In this document: positions 45,236-54,815 of the stretch, in pieces | Numbering within the stretch: the stretch's first letter is position 1 | How the letters are laid out: each line of letters starts with the position of its first letter | Source of the DNA: Clostridia bacterium | Lineage (GTDB): Bacteria > Bacillota > Clostridia > TANB77 > CAG-465 | Assembly: GCA_030524345.1 (NCBI GenBank) | Contig: JAUNGP010000002.1 | Coordinates: forward strand, 1 to 64,000 | DNA: 64,000 bases | Direction: 5' to 3' | Program-made: the position numbers and the translations under genes | The notes under the pieces: model-generated | Databases searched by the model: none | Told to the model about the DNA's origin: nothing | What the model saw: only the letters and a program-made list of their open reading frames with translations

Positions 45236-45439
45236 CTATATTTTTGAAAAAGTCACAAAAGCTAAGTTACCAAAAATATTCTTTATAGAAGAGTTTGGTG
45301 CCATCAATTGTGTACTTTTTCTTATCTTTTGTTATCTTATTTACTATATTTTTTCATATTTTGAGCAGTACAAATCAGCCATGTATAATTTTGATTTTTT
45401 CTATTCCTTTATACATAGCATATCTATATCTATGATTTT

Positions 45440-46073
45440 GTTTACTATCTGCCTTTAACTTTTTTCTCCTCAATTTCATCTTTGTATTCAAACTCTTTTT
45501 TACCTTGCTTTTTACGTTCTTCATTTATTTCTCCTTCCAACCACCTTTTCCTTTCGTGAACTACTTACTATATTTCTTCATAGAATTTGTTCTTATTTGC
45601 ATTTGCTTTTTTATGAGTTGAACCAATAAAGAATGTTTCTCCTTTTACTAAGTTATATTTAATTGCTTGCTCAACCATATTTACAAATATCTTTTCAAAA
45701 ATATCAGTTTCCTTAAACCTTCTAATGTAGTTCTGGCTAAATGTTAAATAGTGAGGAGTATCATATCCAAATGAAATACCTAAAAACCACCTGTATTCTG
45801 ATCAACCTTGATTTTCTCACAAGTTTTTCTCATTAATTTTAATCTATCAAGAACTTAGATAAATAGTAATTTAAACAATACAACAGGTGCAATACTTGGA
45901 CGACCATTGTCTTCACAATACAAATCTTTTACCTCATCATATATGAGGCCAAAATCAATATATTTATCTATTATTCTAAACAAGCTACCTTTTGGAACTA
46001 GGTCTTCCATTGCTTTTAATATGAATTTATTTTGAACATCTTCTTTTTTACTTAACATATCTCTTACCTCCAA
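45440..46073 (-). pseudogene. IS1182-family transposase remnant
   Basis: The ATG at 46073 opens LVPKGSLFRIIDKYIDF and DLYCEDNGRPSIAPVVLFKLLF, the IS1182 N-terminal signature, then stops at 45855. Further down, in other frames, GYDTPHYLTFSQNYIRRFKETDIFEKIF and STHKKANANKNKFYEE (the H-x-KANANK block) and a Lys/Glu-rich segment (EGEINEERKKQGKKEFEYK) follow. The C-terminal catalytic half is missing. Several stops and shifts make it dead. Confidence 0.85.
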
Positions 46074-46207
46074 TTACAACCAACTAAATTATATCATTAA
46101 AAAAGAAAAAAATTCGGTTATTTCTAAGAAAAAACTACATTTTTTTATCCATTTTTAGTTATAATTGGACATATATATTTTAACCTAAAAAAACAAAAAA
46201 GAAATAG

Positions 46208-46238
46208 GGCTGGCAAAAGTTTTTTACTTTGCAACACT
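46208..46238. repeat. Likely IS1182 terminal inverted repeat
   Basis: Read on the minus strand, GTTGCAAAGTAAAAAACTTT followed by TGCCAGCCC resembles the ends of IS1182-type elements, upstream of the transposase remnant. The matching left end is not recognisable. Confidence 0.4.
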
Positions 46239-46275
46239 CTGAAAATAAATAGTCCTTAAATGGACTATTTATTTT
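46239..46275 (-). terminator. Terminator of the MBL/4-TM module
   Basis: A perfect 12-bp stem (AATAAATAGTCC/GGACTATTTATT) overlaps the stop of the 4-TM gene. Confidence 0.83.
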
Positions 46276-46738
46276 TTATTCTTTTTGTAATAAATATTAG
46301 TTGTTTTCTGTAAGACAATATAAACAAAACTATAAGAGTAATAAAAGTAATTAATGTCATCCATTTATCATGATTTCCCTGAATAATATTATTAATCTCT
46401 ATAATTATTAATACTACAAATGTCGCTATAAAAGTTCTGTATTGATTTCCCTCTCTCACAAGTATTGGAATCTTTTCATCTTTGACTTCCTTATCTATAA
46501 AATCTTCATATTTTTCTTCATCGATAATTTTACACCCCTTTAAAATAGGTTTTATTATAATTGAACCTATTCTGCTTAAAACTAAACCTATAAAATAATA
46601 CTCAACTATTGCTATTCCTGCATTATCATTTAATATATTTATTTCTGTCAAATATGTAAAAATTATTGTAAATATAATTCCAGGTAATAAGTAATTAATT
46701 ATGTTGTACGTTTCTATTTTCTTTATAAATTCTTCCAT
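46265..46738 (-). CDS. Four-TM membrane protein of an MBL-associated module
   Basis: 157 aa. TM1 about 13-30, TM2 43-63, a ~35-residue acidic cytoplasmic loop (IIDEEKYEDFIDKEVKDEK), TM3 100-119 and TM4 126-145, with a basic tail. Family not recognised. AAAGGAG 7 nt before the ATG; it begins 3 nt after the previous stop, so it is the last gene of a tightly packed three-gene operon. The size and 4-TM layout would suit a membrane effector or a receptor; this is inference. Confidence 0.7.
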   Translation of the reverse strand: MEEFIKKIETYNIINYLLPGIIFTIIFTYLTEINILNDNAGIAIVEYYFIGLVLSRIGSIIIKPILKGCKIIDEEKYEDFIDKEVKDEKIPILVREGNQYRTFIATFVVLIIIEINNIIQGNHDKWMTLITFITLIVLFILSYRKQLIFITKRIKNK

Positions 46739-46741
46739 TAA

Positions 46742-47194
46742 TTAACTCCTTTCAAAAGTATTTTTTAACATTATTTCCATCTTTTCATTTCTGTTTCTAT
46801 AAAGAATTATTTCTTCATCAGTAATATTAAAACTAAATCCATAGTTTTCCCCATCATAAAAGTCGATTATTCCACCATTTTTAGGAAGGAATACATTCTT
46901 ATCTTTTAATAATTTTAAACTAGAAAATCTTGGTGTATTACATGAAATAATGACAATGTTATTTTCTTTAATTTTCTTATAATTGGCTCGTATATATTCA
47001 TCTGTTCTTCTATCGTGTCCTACTATCATAAATAGGTCAATTGCATCTTCAGGTATGGTATTTAAAATTGTAATATCTTTATTAGAATTTACGCTATCTA
47101 CTAGAGTATATATATGAAACGAATCATATATATACTCCATTCTTGCTTTTATTTCTGCATTACTTACATTGCTTTTTGTTATTATATATTTCAC
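46742..47194 (-). CDS. Unknown 150-aa protein of an MBL-associated module
   Basis: I do not recognise it. Alternating beta/alpha pattern (KDITILNTI, DLFMIVGHDRRTDEYI, NNIVIISCNTPRFSSLKLL) suggests a Rossmann-like domain, followed by a beta-rich end (GFSFNITDEEIILYRNR). GTG start with GAGG 8 nt upstream, inside the MBL gene (35-nt overlap). The middle gene of the operon. Confidence 0.65.
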   Translation of the reverse strand: MKYIITKSNVSNAEIKARMEYIYDSFHIYTLVDSVNSNKDITILNTIPEDAIDLFMIVGHDRRTDEYIRANYKKIKENNIVIISCNTPRFSSLKLLKDKNVFLPKNGGIIDFYDGENYGFSFNITDEEIILYRNRNEKMEIMLKNTFERS

Positions 47195-48053
47195 TTAGAT
47201 TTCCTCTACTTTCTCTATTTCTAGTTATAAAATGATAGTCTAGTGAAATCATTCCAGAATTTTTAGTATTTCTCACATCATATCCTTTGGTTTCTAAATC
47301 ATCTGATCCCCCATTAGAATTACCTGTATTATCTGAAACAATATAAACTTCATCTGTTGTGTTTTTCAATTCTTTCATTATTGCTTCACCTGTATCTTTT
47401 TTCCCATGGTGTGGAAGTTGAATAACTTTAAAATCTTTTACATTCTCTTGCATTACTGATTCAAAAGTTGAATCCCCTGTCAAAAGAACTTTCTTATCCA
47501 ATATTTTTACACTTAAATGTATGCTAGTAGCATTTGTAATTGTTTCACCATCTATATGATCACATTCTGTCGTATCCAAACCTTTAGCCGCAGTATTTAA
47601 TATGTAATCTTTTCCTGGCCCAGATACAGTAATGCCTTCTGCTATTTCAGCATATTCAAACGCATCTTGTAAATTATTACCTGAAAGCTGATAAATGTTA
47701 TCATAAAATTCAGTTATTTGTCTTTTTATAGATTCTCTGTTTTTTCTTCCATCATCTATAATATCAATTAATTCATCTACATATTTTAATAGCAATACCG
47801 TTGTTATCTCTGAAACTTTATCATTTTCTACCAACGTTGGTATGCCCTTAAAATGATCATCATCATTATGAGATAAAACAACTTTAACTTTTTGATATTT
47901 ATTTTCTTTCATATACTCCATTACATATTGTGCATATTCTTCACACCCACAATCATATAAAACTAATTCCTGCCCATTATCTAAAATAAAGCAATCTCCA
48001 TTGTTTGCATCTTTATTTTCACATTGTTGTGAACTTAATACTTTAATTTTCAT
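47160..48053 (-). CDS. ComEC-type MBL-fold metallohydrolase
   Basis: Soluble metallo-beta-lactamase fold resembling the C-terminal domain of ComEC. NNGDCFILDNGQELVLYDCG at the N-terminus, VVLSHNDDDHFKGIPTL (H-x-D-D-D-H; the usual second His is Asp), KVLLTGDS and IQLPHHGKKDTG. 297 aa. These proteins are phosphodiesterases or nucleases; several occur in defence islands beside signalling or membrane genes. First gene of a three-gene operon, with SD AAGGAG. Confidence 0.85.
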   Translation of the reverse strand: MKIKVLSSQQCENKDANNGDCFILDNGQELVLYDCGCEEYAQYVMEYMKENKYQKVKVVLSHNDDDHFKGIPTLVENDKVSEITTVLLLKYVDELIDIIDDGRKNRESIKRQITEFYDNIYQLSGNNLQDAFEYAEIAEGITVSGPGKDYILNTAAKGLDTTECDHIDGETITNATSIHLSVKILDKKVLLTGDSTFESVMQENVKDFKVIQLPHHGKKDTGEAIMKELKNTTDEVYIVSDNTGNSNGGSDDLETKGYDVRNTKNSGMISLDYHFITRNRESRGNLSEIYNNKKQCK

Positions 48054-48077
48054 ATTATTTCTCCTTGTAAATTAATC

Positions 48078-48108
48078 ATCAAAAGCAAGACCTTTATAGG
48101 CCTTGCTC
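48078..48108 (-). terminator. Terminator after the DUF2188 gene
   Basis: The stem AGCAAGGCC/GGTCTTGCT with an ATAAA-type loop is followed by TTTTGATG on the minus strand. Confidence 0.7.
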
Positions 48109-48339
48109 TTATTTTTTATCCCTTGGTGGGCATGGATCACTGCCATATGAGTTCTTATTTTGAATTCTACCGTTAAGTCCATGAATAATATGTTCTGAAT
48201 TGTTTTGTATTGCTTTTTCTCTTCCTACTGCTTGTGCTTTTGCTTTTGTGTCATAGTATCCTAATGTTCTATTTGAATTTTCATATCTATTTGTCCAACC
48301 ATTTTTACTATGCACAGTATGAACATTTCTATTTGGCAT
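48109..48339 (-). CDS. DUF2188 family protein
   Basis: 76 aa from an ATG behind AGGAGG at 48339 (a GTG 9 nt upstream is less likely). The whole protein matches DUF2188: HTVHSKNGWTNRYENSNRT, TKAKAQAVGREKAIQNN, HIIHGLNGRIQNKNSYG, DPCPP. Function unknown; the family is frequent in mobile and accessory DNA. A terminator separates it from the MBL operon downstream. Confidence 0.88.
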   Translation of the reverse strand: MPNRNVHTVHSKNGWTNRYENSNRTLGYYDTKAKAQAVGREKAIQNNSEHIIHGLNGRIQNKNSYGSDPCPPRDKK

Positions 48340-48375
48340 CTTTGTCACCTCCTATAATATTTTTTGTATAAAAGC

Positions 48376-48404
48376 TTGCAATGCCAAATTAAAAATGTTA
48401 TAAT
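48376..48404 (+). promoter_or_regulatory. Promoter of the candidate small RNA
   Basis: TTGCAA (48376-48381), exactly 17 nt, TATAAT (48399-48404), pointing away from the DUF2188 gene. Confidence 0.6.
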
Positions 48405-48410
48405 TTGTTT

Positions 48411-48486
48411 ATCCAATTTAAAATTAAGCTGCAAGTATATACCAGTTTAGTTTTTAGAGCTAGCCGCAAACTATGCTCTTTTTTAT
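48411..48486 (+). ncRNA. Candidate ~75-nt small RNA
   Basis: It starts about 7 nt after a good -10 and ends in AGAGC-TAG / CTA-T-GCTCT followed by six Ts (48456-48486). No ORF fits inside. The next promoter (48486-48514) begins right at its T-run, so it is a separate unit between two divergent genes. It could be a type I or III antitoxin RNA or a regulatory RNA of the mobile element; there is no family match I can name. Confidence 0.45.
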
Positions 48487-48514
48487 TGACATTTAACAAT
48501 TTATGTTGTAAAAT
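48486..48514 (+). promoter_or_regulatory. Sigma-A promoter of the DUF6076-like gene
   Basis: TTGACA (48486-48491), 17 nt, TAAAAT (48509-48514), about 110 nt before the ATG at 48627. Confidence 0.75.
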
Positions 48515-48626
48515 GTTATCAGTAAACAATTTTTGTTTATTTATCTTACAACAATAATATACAATATTTTTCATAAGTTGTCAATATTTATTTTTAAATA
48601 TCTTTTGATAACAGAAGGAGTTGCTT

Positions 48627-49789
48627 ATGGAAGCCTTGATTTCATTTGATTTTGCTAAAATGAAAGAATATATAAAAATTGGAAATAAAAGCAACGAATT
48701 AAGCATTTGTTCGTCTTTTATAGATGTTTTATCATTGGATACCGACTATATAGAAAATGAAATTATAAAGAAAACAAATTTTAATGATATGAATGATGTA
48801 AAAAAGGCTTATAAAAAAGCTTATAAAATGCAACCTCTCTTATTTATAGATGAATTCAATTTGATAAATCATTTAGATAATTTTAGTAATCCACAAAAAA
48901 CAATACAAGATTATAATCATTCTATATCTCAATTGTCAAAATTAATAGAAGATCAGAAAGAAATTGATGCTAATAGTACTATTCTTAATGAATTAAACGA
49001 TAATTTGAAATTTTTAAAACAAAAAAGAAAGAATTACATAAAAATAACCAAAAATTTATCCAAATATGTTAACACTATTTTTTCTGTAATACTTAATAGA
49101 ATAGATTTATATAGAAATCTTGTTCAAATTTGCTATTTAAATAATGTTGATGCTTTTTTTAAAGGATTTTCTCAATTATCTCCTTTAAATAAATTTATAT
49201 TTTACAACAAATTTGAACATTCTAAAAACAACCTATTCAATAATTTACCATCTAGCAATATAAATTTTACTTTTTCTTTTTCTTCAAATGAATCTCGTGA
49301 AGATTTTAAAAAGAAAGCAGAAAATAATCCAGAAAAAGCATTAAAACTACTATTTGAGGAGAATATTTCTACTATATATGAATATAATTGTAAAAATTTT
49401 GAGCAATTTTTGCAAATATCTTTTTTTACTTGTTTAACTAAAAATTTTAATATTAAAAAATGTGAAAATTGTGGTAAATATTTTATTGCATATCAAAGAA
49501 GCGATGAAAAATATTGTAATAGAAATAGTCCTCAAGATAAAAATAAAACATGTAAACAATATACAAATTTTGAAAACTGGAAAAATAATATTAATTCAAA
49601 CGAAGAACTAAAAACATATAGAAGAATATACATGGCAAAACAGATGCAAACTCGCCGTAATCCTGATAATCTTGATTTAAAAAATAACTTTGAAATGTGG
49701 AAAAAAGAGGCACAAAAAATTAGAAATGAATACATACATGGGCATCTAAATAAAAAAGATTTTTTAGATTGGCTTAATACAAATTCTTA
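48627..49789 (+). CDS. DUF6076-like protein with C-terminal zinc-finger region
   Basis: 387 aa from the ATG behind AGAAGGAG. The first ~260 residues are helical and Lys/Asn-rich without recognised fold. Near 290-325 four Cys (CENCGKYF, KYCNRN, KTCKQYT) form a zinc-finger like that of CGNR and DUF6076 proteins, followed by a helical tail. The family is common near integrases of Bacillota mobile elements. Function unknown; nucleic-acid binding is inferred from the finger. Confidence 0.7.
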
Positions 49790-49820
49790 AACATTCTATA
49801 AAAAATAGAATGTTTTTTAT
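49790..49820 (+). terminator. Terminator of the DUF6076-like gene
   Basis: The stem AACATTCTAT/ATAGAATGTT is followed by TTTTTATT. Confidence 0.88.
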
Positions 49821-50001
49821 TACACTTTATCTATTTTTTATTGTTCCATATTAGTTCTTTTATGAATTTCATTGTAATCTTTATAACACATGAAAAATAA
49901 ACAAAATCCACTGGTAATCATCAAAATTTAGATGTATAATTATCACAATTAAATATAAAACTCTCACCCACGATTATGCTTGAAAGAAGGTGAAAAAGGC
50001 A

Positions 50002-51147
50002 ATGGCTAGGAATATTGAAAAAAGAGATGAAAATACTTACGGGTTAATAGTCTCAACTGGTAAAAATCTTGACAGATCTAGAACAAGAAGAACAAAAACT
50101 ATTCATGAAACTCGTAAAGATGCAGAAATTTCACTTGCTGAATTTGTTACAGAAGCTAATCATGGACTTGTACCTGAAGGAAGACCAGTAACTTTTGAAG
50201 AGTTCTATCATATTTGGCAAGTAAATTATGGACAAAAAGACTTAGCACCATCAACTTATAGCAGATATGTTAGAAAGTAGAATTCTTCCATGCTTAGTTT
50301 TTTTACTTTAGAAAAAATTAAACCTACAGATCTTATGAAATTATATGATATGTTAGAACAGAATACACAAATAAGAAGACTTGCTAAAAGCAATGATGAG
50401 CATACTTTAAAAGCATTATCTAGGAAAACTATTCTAGAACATCATAGATTAATAAATGCAATGTTACACAAAACTATATATTGGCAACTAATACTTTTTA
50501 ATCCTACAGATAGAGTACAACCACCTAGAGCACCGAAAGCAAAATGTAAATTTTATGATGATGAACAATGTAAAGTTCTATTAAAAGGTTTAAATGAATT
50601 AGGAGAAAGAAAAACAGAATATAAAGTTGCTATTATTCTTACAGTATTTACTGGTGTTAAATTAGGTGAATTAATAGGACTTAACTGGGAAAATGTAGAT
50701 TTAAAGAATAAAGAGATTGTAATAAATAAATCTAATCAATATTTAGCTAGTAAGATAATTATACAAATTTACCAAAAACAACTAGTTCTTATAGACATAT
50801 CTCAATACCTGATTCTGTTGTTGAAATACTTGAGGAATATAAGTGTATGGTATGATAATCAAAAAGAGCTTTGTGGGGAATTCCGGAACGATTCCGATAG
50901 GTTATTTATTCAAGATAATGGCAAACCTATGCATCCTGATACAGTAAGTAAATGGTTTGGAAAGTTTATTAAAAAAATTGGACTACCTGTAATTAATTTT
51001 CATGCTATTAGACATACAAATACTACTCTTCTTATTTCACAAAATGTTGATGTAGCAGTTGTAGCTGCAATATTTAGACATGATCAAATTAGTACAACAT
51101 TTAACTTTTATGTCCTTCCCACAATAGAAATGCAGGAATTGCCTTGA
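50002..51147 (+). pseudogene. Inactivated tyrosine integrase of the mobile island
   Basis: Phage/ICE-type integrase. The N-terminal Arm-binding and SAM-like regions (50002 on; RTKTIHETRKDAEISLAEF, VTFEEFYHIWQVNYGQ) end at an in-frame TAG at 50278, and the same frame continues as LEKIKPTDLMKLYDML. Between about 50760 and 50850 the frame is scrambled; the intended KTTSSYRHISIPDSVVEILEEY is readable in another frame. The first catalytic Arg is Lys (TGVKLGELIGL); HAIRHT is intact; the Tyr region reads FRHDQISTTFNFYV. A stop, two shifts and a lost Arg mean it is dead. Confidence 0.88.
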
Positions 51148-51361
51148 AAAATTTATTAGTCGATAAAAACTAATATACTTATCAGCTAAAACTCTCGATT
51201 TTCAACAAATTCAAAAATTGCTTTTTTAAGATTATAAATGAGGATTTATGCTATTTTATGAGCTTTATAAAAGCTTTTGTCCCCAATCTGTCCCCATTTA
51301 CGTCAAAATTACGTTAAGGTCAAAAAATAAGAGTCCACAATCTCTTGCAACTCTAATAAAA

Positions 51362-51412
51362 TACTTGATTACGGGAATAGGAATCTAACCTACAGCCCTC
51401 AATTTATGGGCC
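51362..51412 (-). other. tRNA 3'-end-like sequence (possible attachment-site remnant)
   Basis: On the minus strand, GTAGG-TTAGATT-CCTAT looks like a T-arm (TTCGATT with C to A) followed by a 7-nt acceptor-like TCCCGTA, and GCCC/GGGC pairing precedes it. No 5' half of a tRNA is present. Downstream of a dead integrase this fits the tRNA 3' end copied by integration. Confidence 0.35.
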
Positions 51413-51414
51413 TT

Positions 51415-53298
51415 TTACTTCTTCTTTTTTCCATAATATTTCTCTTTGATACACATCAATGTAGCATACTCATGCTTACAATTTTGCTCATATGGGCAAT
51501 TACATTCCATCTTTTGAATATTTCCCTGTCCATCACAATATATATTTACCTCGTATTCATTGATAAAACTTGCCCCTTGTACAAATGCAGTATATTTATC
51601 TTCTGCTTTATTACAGCTATATACCATATTAGCTTCATAATAATCTAGGCCTCTATAAATAATTTTTTCTTCAAACAAAGATTCTATATCTCCTTGAATA
51701 TTGACTACTCTTTCTCTTTTATACAATATTTCTGGCTCTTTATACTTTGTCAAGTCTTCATTGATATTTAGTAAATGGTTGATCCTCTCCTTAAAATCTT
51801 TGATCACTTCTTGGTCTTTCAATTCCAGTAAAGCATCATATATTTCTTTTGGAAATTCTTCTATTGGTAAATTGGTTTCTTCCATCCACTCTTCTAATAT
51901 AGACAGTGCACTATCTCTAGGTCCCATCACTTTACATTTTAGTCCTGCCACAATAATTTTTATTCCTTTAAACTGAAAAGGAGACAATACAAATATGGCA
52001 TTTTTTAAATTCTCGTAATAGTCATCTGAATAAGTCATAACAGGCTCCACATTTTTTGTGATTTTATTTTCATCCACTCCATTTTCAAGTAGCATGATAA
52101 TTTTATCCCTTGCCTCTTTACGTCCCATCAAATACCCTAAGCAAAAACTAAGTTCAAATGGCTTCTCCTTAAATCTAGCATATACCTCATCATATAACTC
52201 CATATTAGCATAATAATTAAGAATCGATGTACAGATAATAACTTCCTCAACAGAGCCATTTTTTACTTTATCGCAGAGTATTTCAAATACCTCTCCTTCT
52301 GCAAACAACTTACTAATGTATAAAAGCATGTTAATTTCATCATCTGTGTTTTCGGCCTTATTCGTAAGATGCACACTAATTAATAATGCTACTTTTAAAA
52401 ACTCAATGTTATACTTAAATCCCTCCAGCTTTCTTAAAAAATCAGTTAAAATTTCCATATAATTATCATATAGTCTATCAATTACAAAATTAGGATGCGT
52501 AATAATCAATCCCTCAATTATTTTACAGATCCCACTAAACTCATCCTCAGTTAACCTATCTCTTTTTAGTACCTCTGCCAGATGAATCTTTTCTGCAACT
52601 TCTAGTGCAATTTTAGAATATGCGATATCGTTATCTACACCAGAAGTAATAAGCCACTCTTTTATCGTATCAGAGGTAGGCACAAGGCTTCTTACAACCA
52701 TAATCTTTCCCCAGCCTTTTAGCTTTTTAGCTAGTATAAACCTAATATCATTAGCATTCTTAAGAGTAGAAACAGCAATATCTACAAAGAAAGTAAACTC
52801 TTCACATAAAGCAAGTTTCATTAAAACAGCAATGATTTCATCATTATCAGAAAAATCGGCAGTACCAAAGATTGCAATACCAAGTTTTACAGCTTCAATT
52901 TGGCGAGACTTTGTCATAAGAATCAGTGCAAATCTATATAGTAATTCTTCATCTATATTTTCCACATTTTCAATAATGAATTGAATCATTTCATCAATTG
53001 TATAAATTACTCTATCCTCTTGAGCATCCTTTGTAGAAAAATACATATCTACTCTTCTAAGATCATCTAATAAAGTATCTTCATCTAAATTTAAAACAAT
53101 ATCTATGATCAACTTCAAAAGTCTTTTGTTAGTTTCATGCTCTTCGACCATAGAAGCAATATTATCTCCTAAACCTAGTTCAAATATCGGTATACTTTCT
53201 CCATTGATATAATCGTCTAAGTTAAATCTACTATCAAGAGTTCCATTTCTCTTAATAGATTCATCAATATGCTCATATATACTTTTTAGCTCTTTCAA
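51415..53298 (-). CDS. SWIM zinc-finger protein with helical repeats
   Basis: 627 aa. About 500 residues are helical repeat (HEAT/ARM-like pattern of leucines, e.g. LYRFALILMTKSRQIEAVKLG), and the C-terminus is a SWIM domain: C-N-C in MECNCPYEQ followed by C-K-H (NCKHEYA). SWIM domains bind DNA or proteins. Lone gene; the role is unknown. Confidence 0.82.
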   Translation of the reverse strand: MKELKSIYEHIDESIKRNGTLDSRFNLDDYINGESIPIFELGLGDNIASMVEEHETNKRLLKLIIDIVLNLDEDTLLDDLRRVDMYFSTKDAQEDRVIYTIDEMIQFIIENVENIDEELLYRFALILMTKSRQIEAVKLGIAIFGTADFSDNDEIIAVLMKLALCEEFTFFVDIAVSTLKNANDIRFILAKKLKGWGKIMVVRSLVPTSDTIKEWLITSGVDNDIAYSKIALEVAEKIHLAEVLKRDRLTEDEFSGICKIIEGLIITHPNFVIDRLYDNYMEILTDFLRKLEGFKYNIEFLKVALLISVHLTNKAENTDDEINMLLYISKLFAEGEVFEILCDKVKNGSVEEVIICTSILNYYANMELYDEVYARFKEKPFELSFCLGYLMGRKEARDKIIMLLENGVDENKITKNVEPVMTYSDDYYENLKNAIFVLSPFQFKGIKIIVAGLKCKVMGPRDSALSILEEWMEETNLPIEEFPKEIYDALLELKDQEVIKDFKERINHLLNINEDLTKYKEPEILYKRERVVNIQGDIESLFEEKIIYRGLDYYEANMVYSCNKAEDKYTAFVQGASFINEYEVNIYCDGQGNIQKMECNCPYEQNCKHEYATLMCIKEKYYGKKKK

Positions 53299-53542
53299 AA
53301 TATCAACCTCTTTTTACACTATAAAAATTATATAATATAACCATTTATTTTACAATTGAATTCTAATAAAAATAAATAATAGTCAAATTTTTTCAACATG
53401 ATGAAAAAACTACTTTTACTTATTTTAGAAAAAATATATCTATTTTTCTGCATAGAAATTTCATCTCTCCTTATATCTTTTCCAAAACTTATGTTATAAT
53501 ACAAATAGAATCACTAAACGGTGATCGAAAGAAGGTATTTAT

Positions 53543-54085
53543 ATGGAATCAACAATAACAGATCTTATCACAAGAAGAAGTATTAGAAAATTTAAACCAG
53601 AGCAAATAAAAAAAGAAGAATTAAATAAAATCCTAGAAGCAGGTACATATGCACCAAGTGGAATGGGAGCACAATCATCAAAAATAGTTGTAATACAAGA
53701 TAAAGATACAAAGAATAAACTTTCCAAAATGAACGCAAATATCATATTTCCAGATGGTTCAAAGGAAAACTTTGATCCCTTTTATGGAGCTCCAACCATT
53801 GTTTTAGTTTTAGCAGATCCAAATGTTAAAACCTATATAGAAGATGGTAGCTTAGTCTTAGGTAACCTAATGAATGCAGCTCATGCTATTGGAATTGGCT
53901 CTTGTTGGATTCATAGAGCAAAAGAAGAATTCGAATCTTCTGAAGGAAAAGAACTATTAAAAAAATGGAATATACCTGATTCTTATGTGGGTGTTGGGCA
54001 CTGCATTCTAGGATATCCTGCTGATAATATTCTTCCAACTGCTAAGCCTAGAAAATCTGACTATATCGTATATATTAAGGAGTGA
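53543..54085 (+). CDS. Nitroreductase family protein
   Basis: FMN-dependent reductase, 180 aa: LITRRSIRKFKPEQIKKEEL and LEAGTYAPSGMGAQ at the N-terminus, NLMNAAHAIGIGSCWIHRAKE, and VGHCILGYP near the end. Natural substrate unknown (quinones or nitro compounds). AGAAGG precedes the ATG. The hydrolase gene follows after 4 nt, so they form an operon. Confidence 0.92.
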   Translation: MESTITDLITRRSIRKFKPEQIKKEELNKILEAGTYAPSGMGAQSSKIVVIQDKDTKNKLSKMNANIIFPDGSKENFDPFYGAPTIVLVLADPNVKTYIEDGSLVLGNLMNAAHAIGIGSCWIHRAKEEFESSEGKELLKKWNIPDSYVGVGHCILGYPADNILPTAKPRKSDYIVYIKE

Positions 54086-54089
54086 ATAT

Positions 54090-54749
54090 ATGTTAATTAA
54101 AGTAAACAATATCAATATCAACTATGAAGTATATGGTGCAGGAACACCTATCCTATTAGTACATGGAAATAGTGAAACACATGAGATATTTGATAAATTA
54201 ATTGAAAAGCTACAGTCAAATTATAAAGTATATGCAATTGATAGTAGATGTCATGGAAAAAGTGAAAAAACAAAAGAGATATCCTATGATCTAATGGCAG
54301 AAGATACCATTTGTTTTATCAAAGAATTGAATATACAAAAACCCATTTTTTATGGATTTAGTGATGGTGGAATTATAGGACTTTTAGTAGCCATTAAAGA
54401 ACCTACTCTCCTTTCAAAATTAATCATCAGCGGAGCAAATATATCGCCTGATGCTATCAGTAAAAAGTTTTTAATATTTGCCAAAGTTGCCTACTTTTTT
54501 ACTAGAAACAAATTATTTAAAATGATGTTAAATGAACCTAATATTCCAATTCAAGATTTACAAAAAATAAATATTCCCACATATGTTCTTGCAGGAGAAA
54601 AAGATATTATCCCTTTAAAACATACAAAAATGATTGCCGATAACATAAAAAATAGCACTTTAAAAATATTAGAAGGAGAAAACCACGGCAGTTACATTAT
54701 ACATAATGAAAAATTATATGAAATTATAAGAGAATACTTATCATTTTAA
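54090..54749 (+). CDS. Alpha/beta hydrolase
   Basis: 219 aa. GTPILLVHGNSETHEIF (oxyanion His-Gly), nucleophile Ser in FYGFSDGGIIGLL, Asp in VLAGEKDIIP and His in GENHGSYI. Substrate unknown. Coupled to the nitroreductase gene. Confidence 0.92.
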   Translation: MLIKVNNININYEVYGAGTPILLVHGNSETHEIFDKLIEKLQSNYKVYAIDSRCHGKSEKTKEISYDLMAEDTICFIKELNIQKPIFYGFSDGGIIGLLVAIKEPTLLSKLIISGANISPDAISKKFLIFAKVAYFFTRNKLFKMMLNEPNIPIQDLQKINIPTYVLAGEKDIIPLKHTKMIADNIKNSTLKILEGENHGSYIIHNEKLYEIIREYLSF

Positions 54750-54815
54750 TAAAAACATTCTAAGGTTTAGATCTATTAAAATAGTATGATAAAATAAATT
54801 TGGAAGGTGAATTGT

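Noticed and set aside
48440..48486. tracrRNA/CRISPR-like sequence (GTTTTTAGAGCTA)
   Set aside because: Only a short match; no cas gene, repeat array or anti-repeat is in the window.
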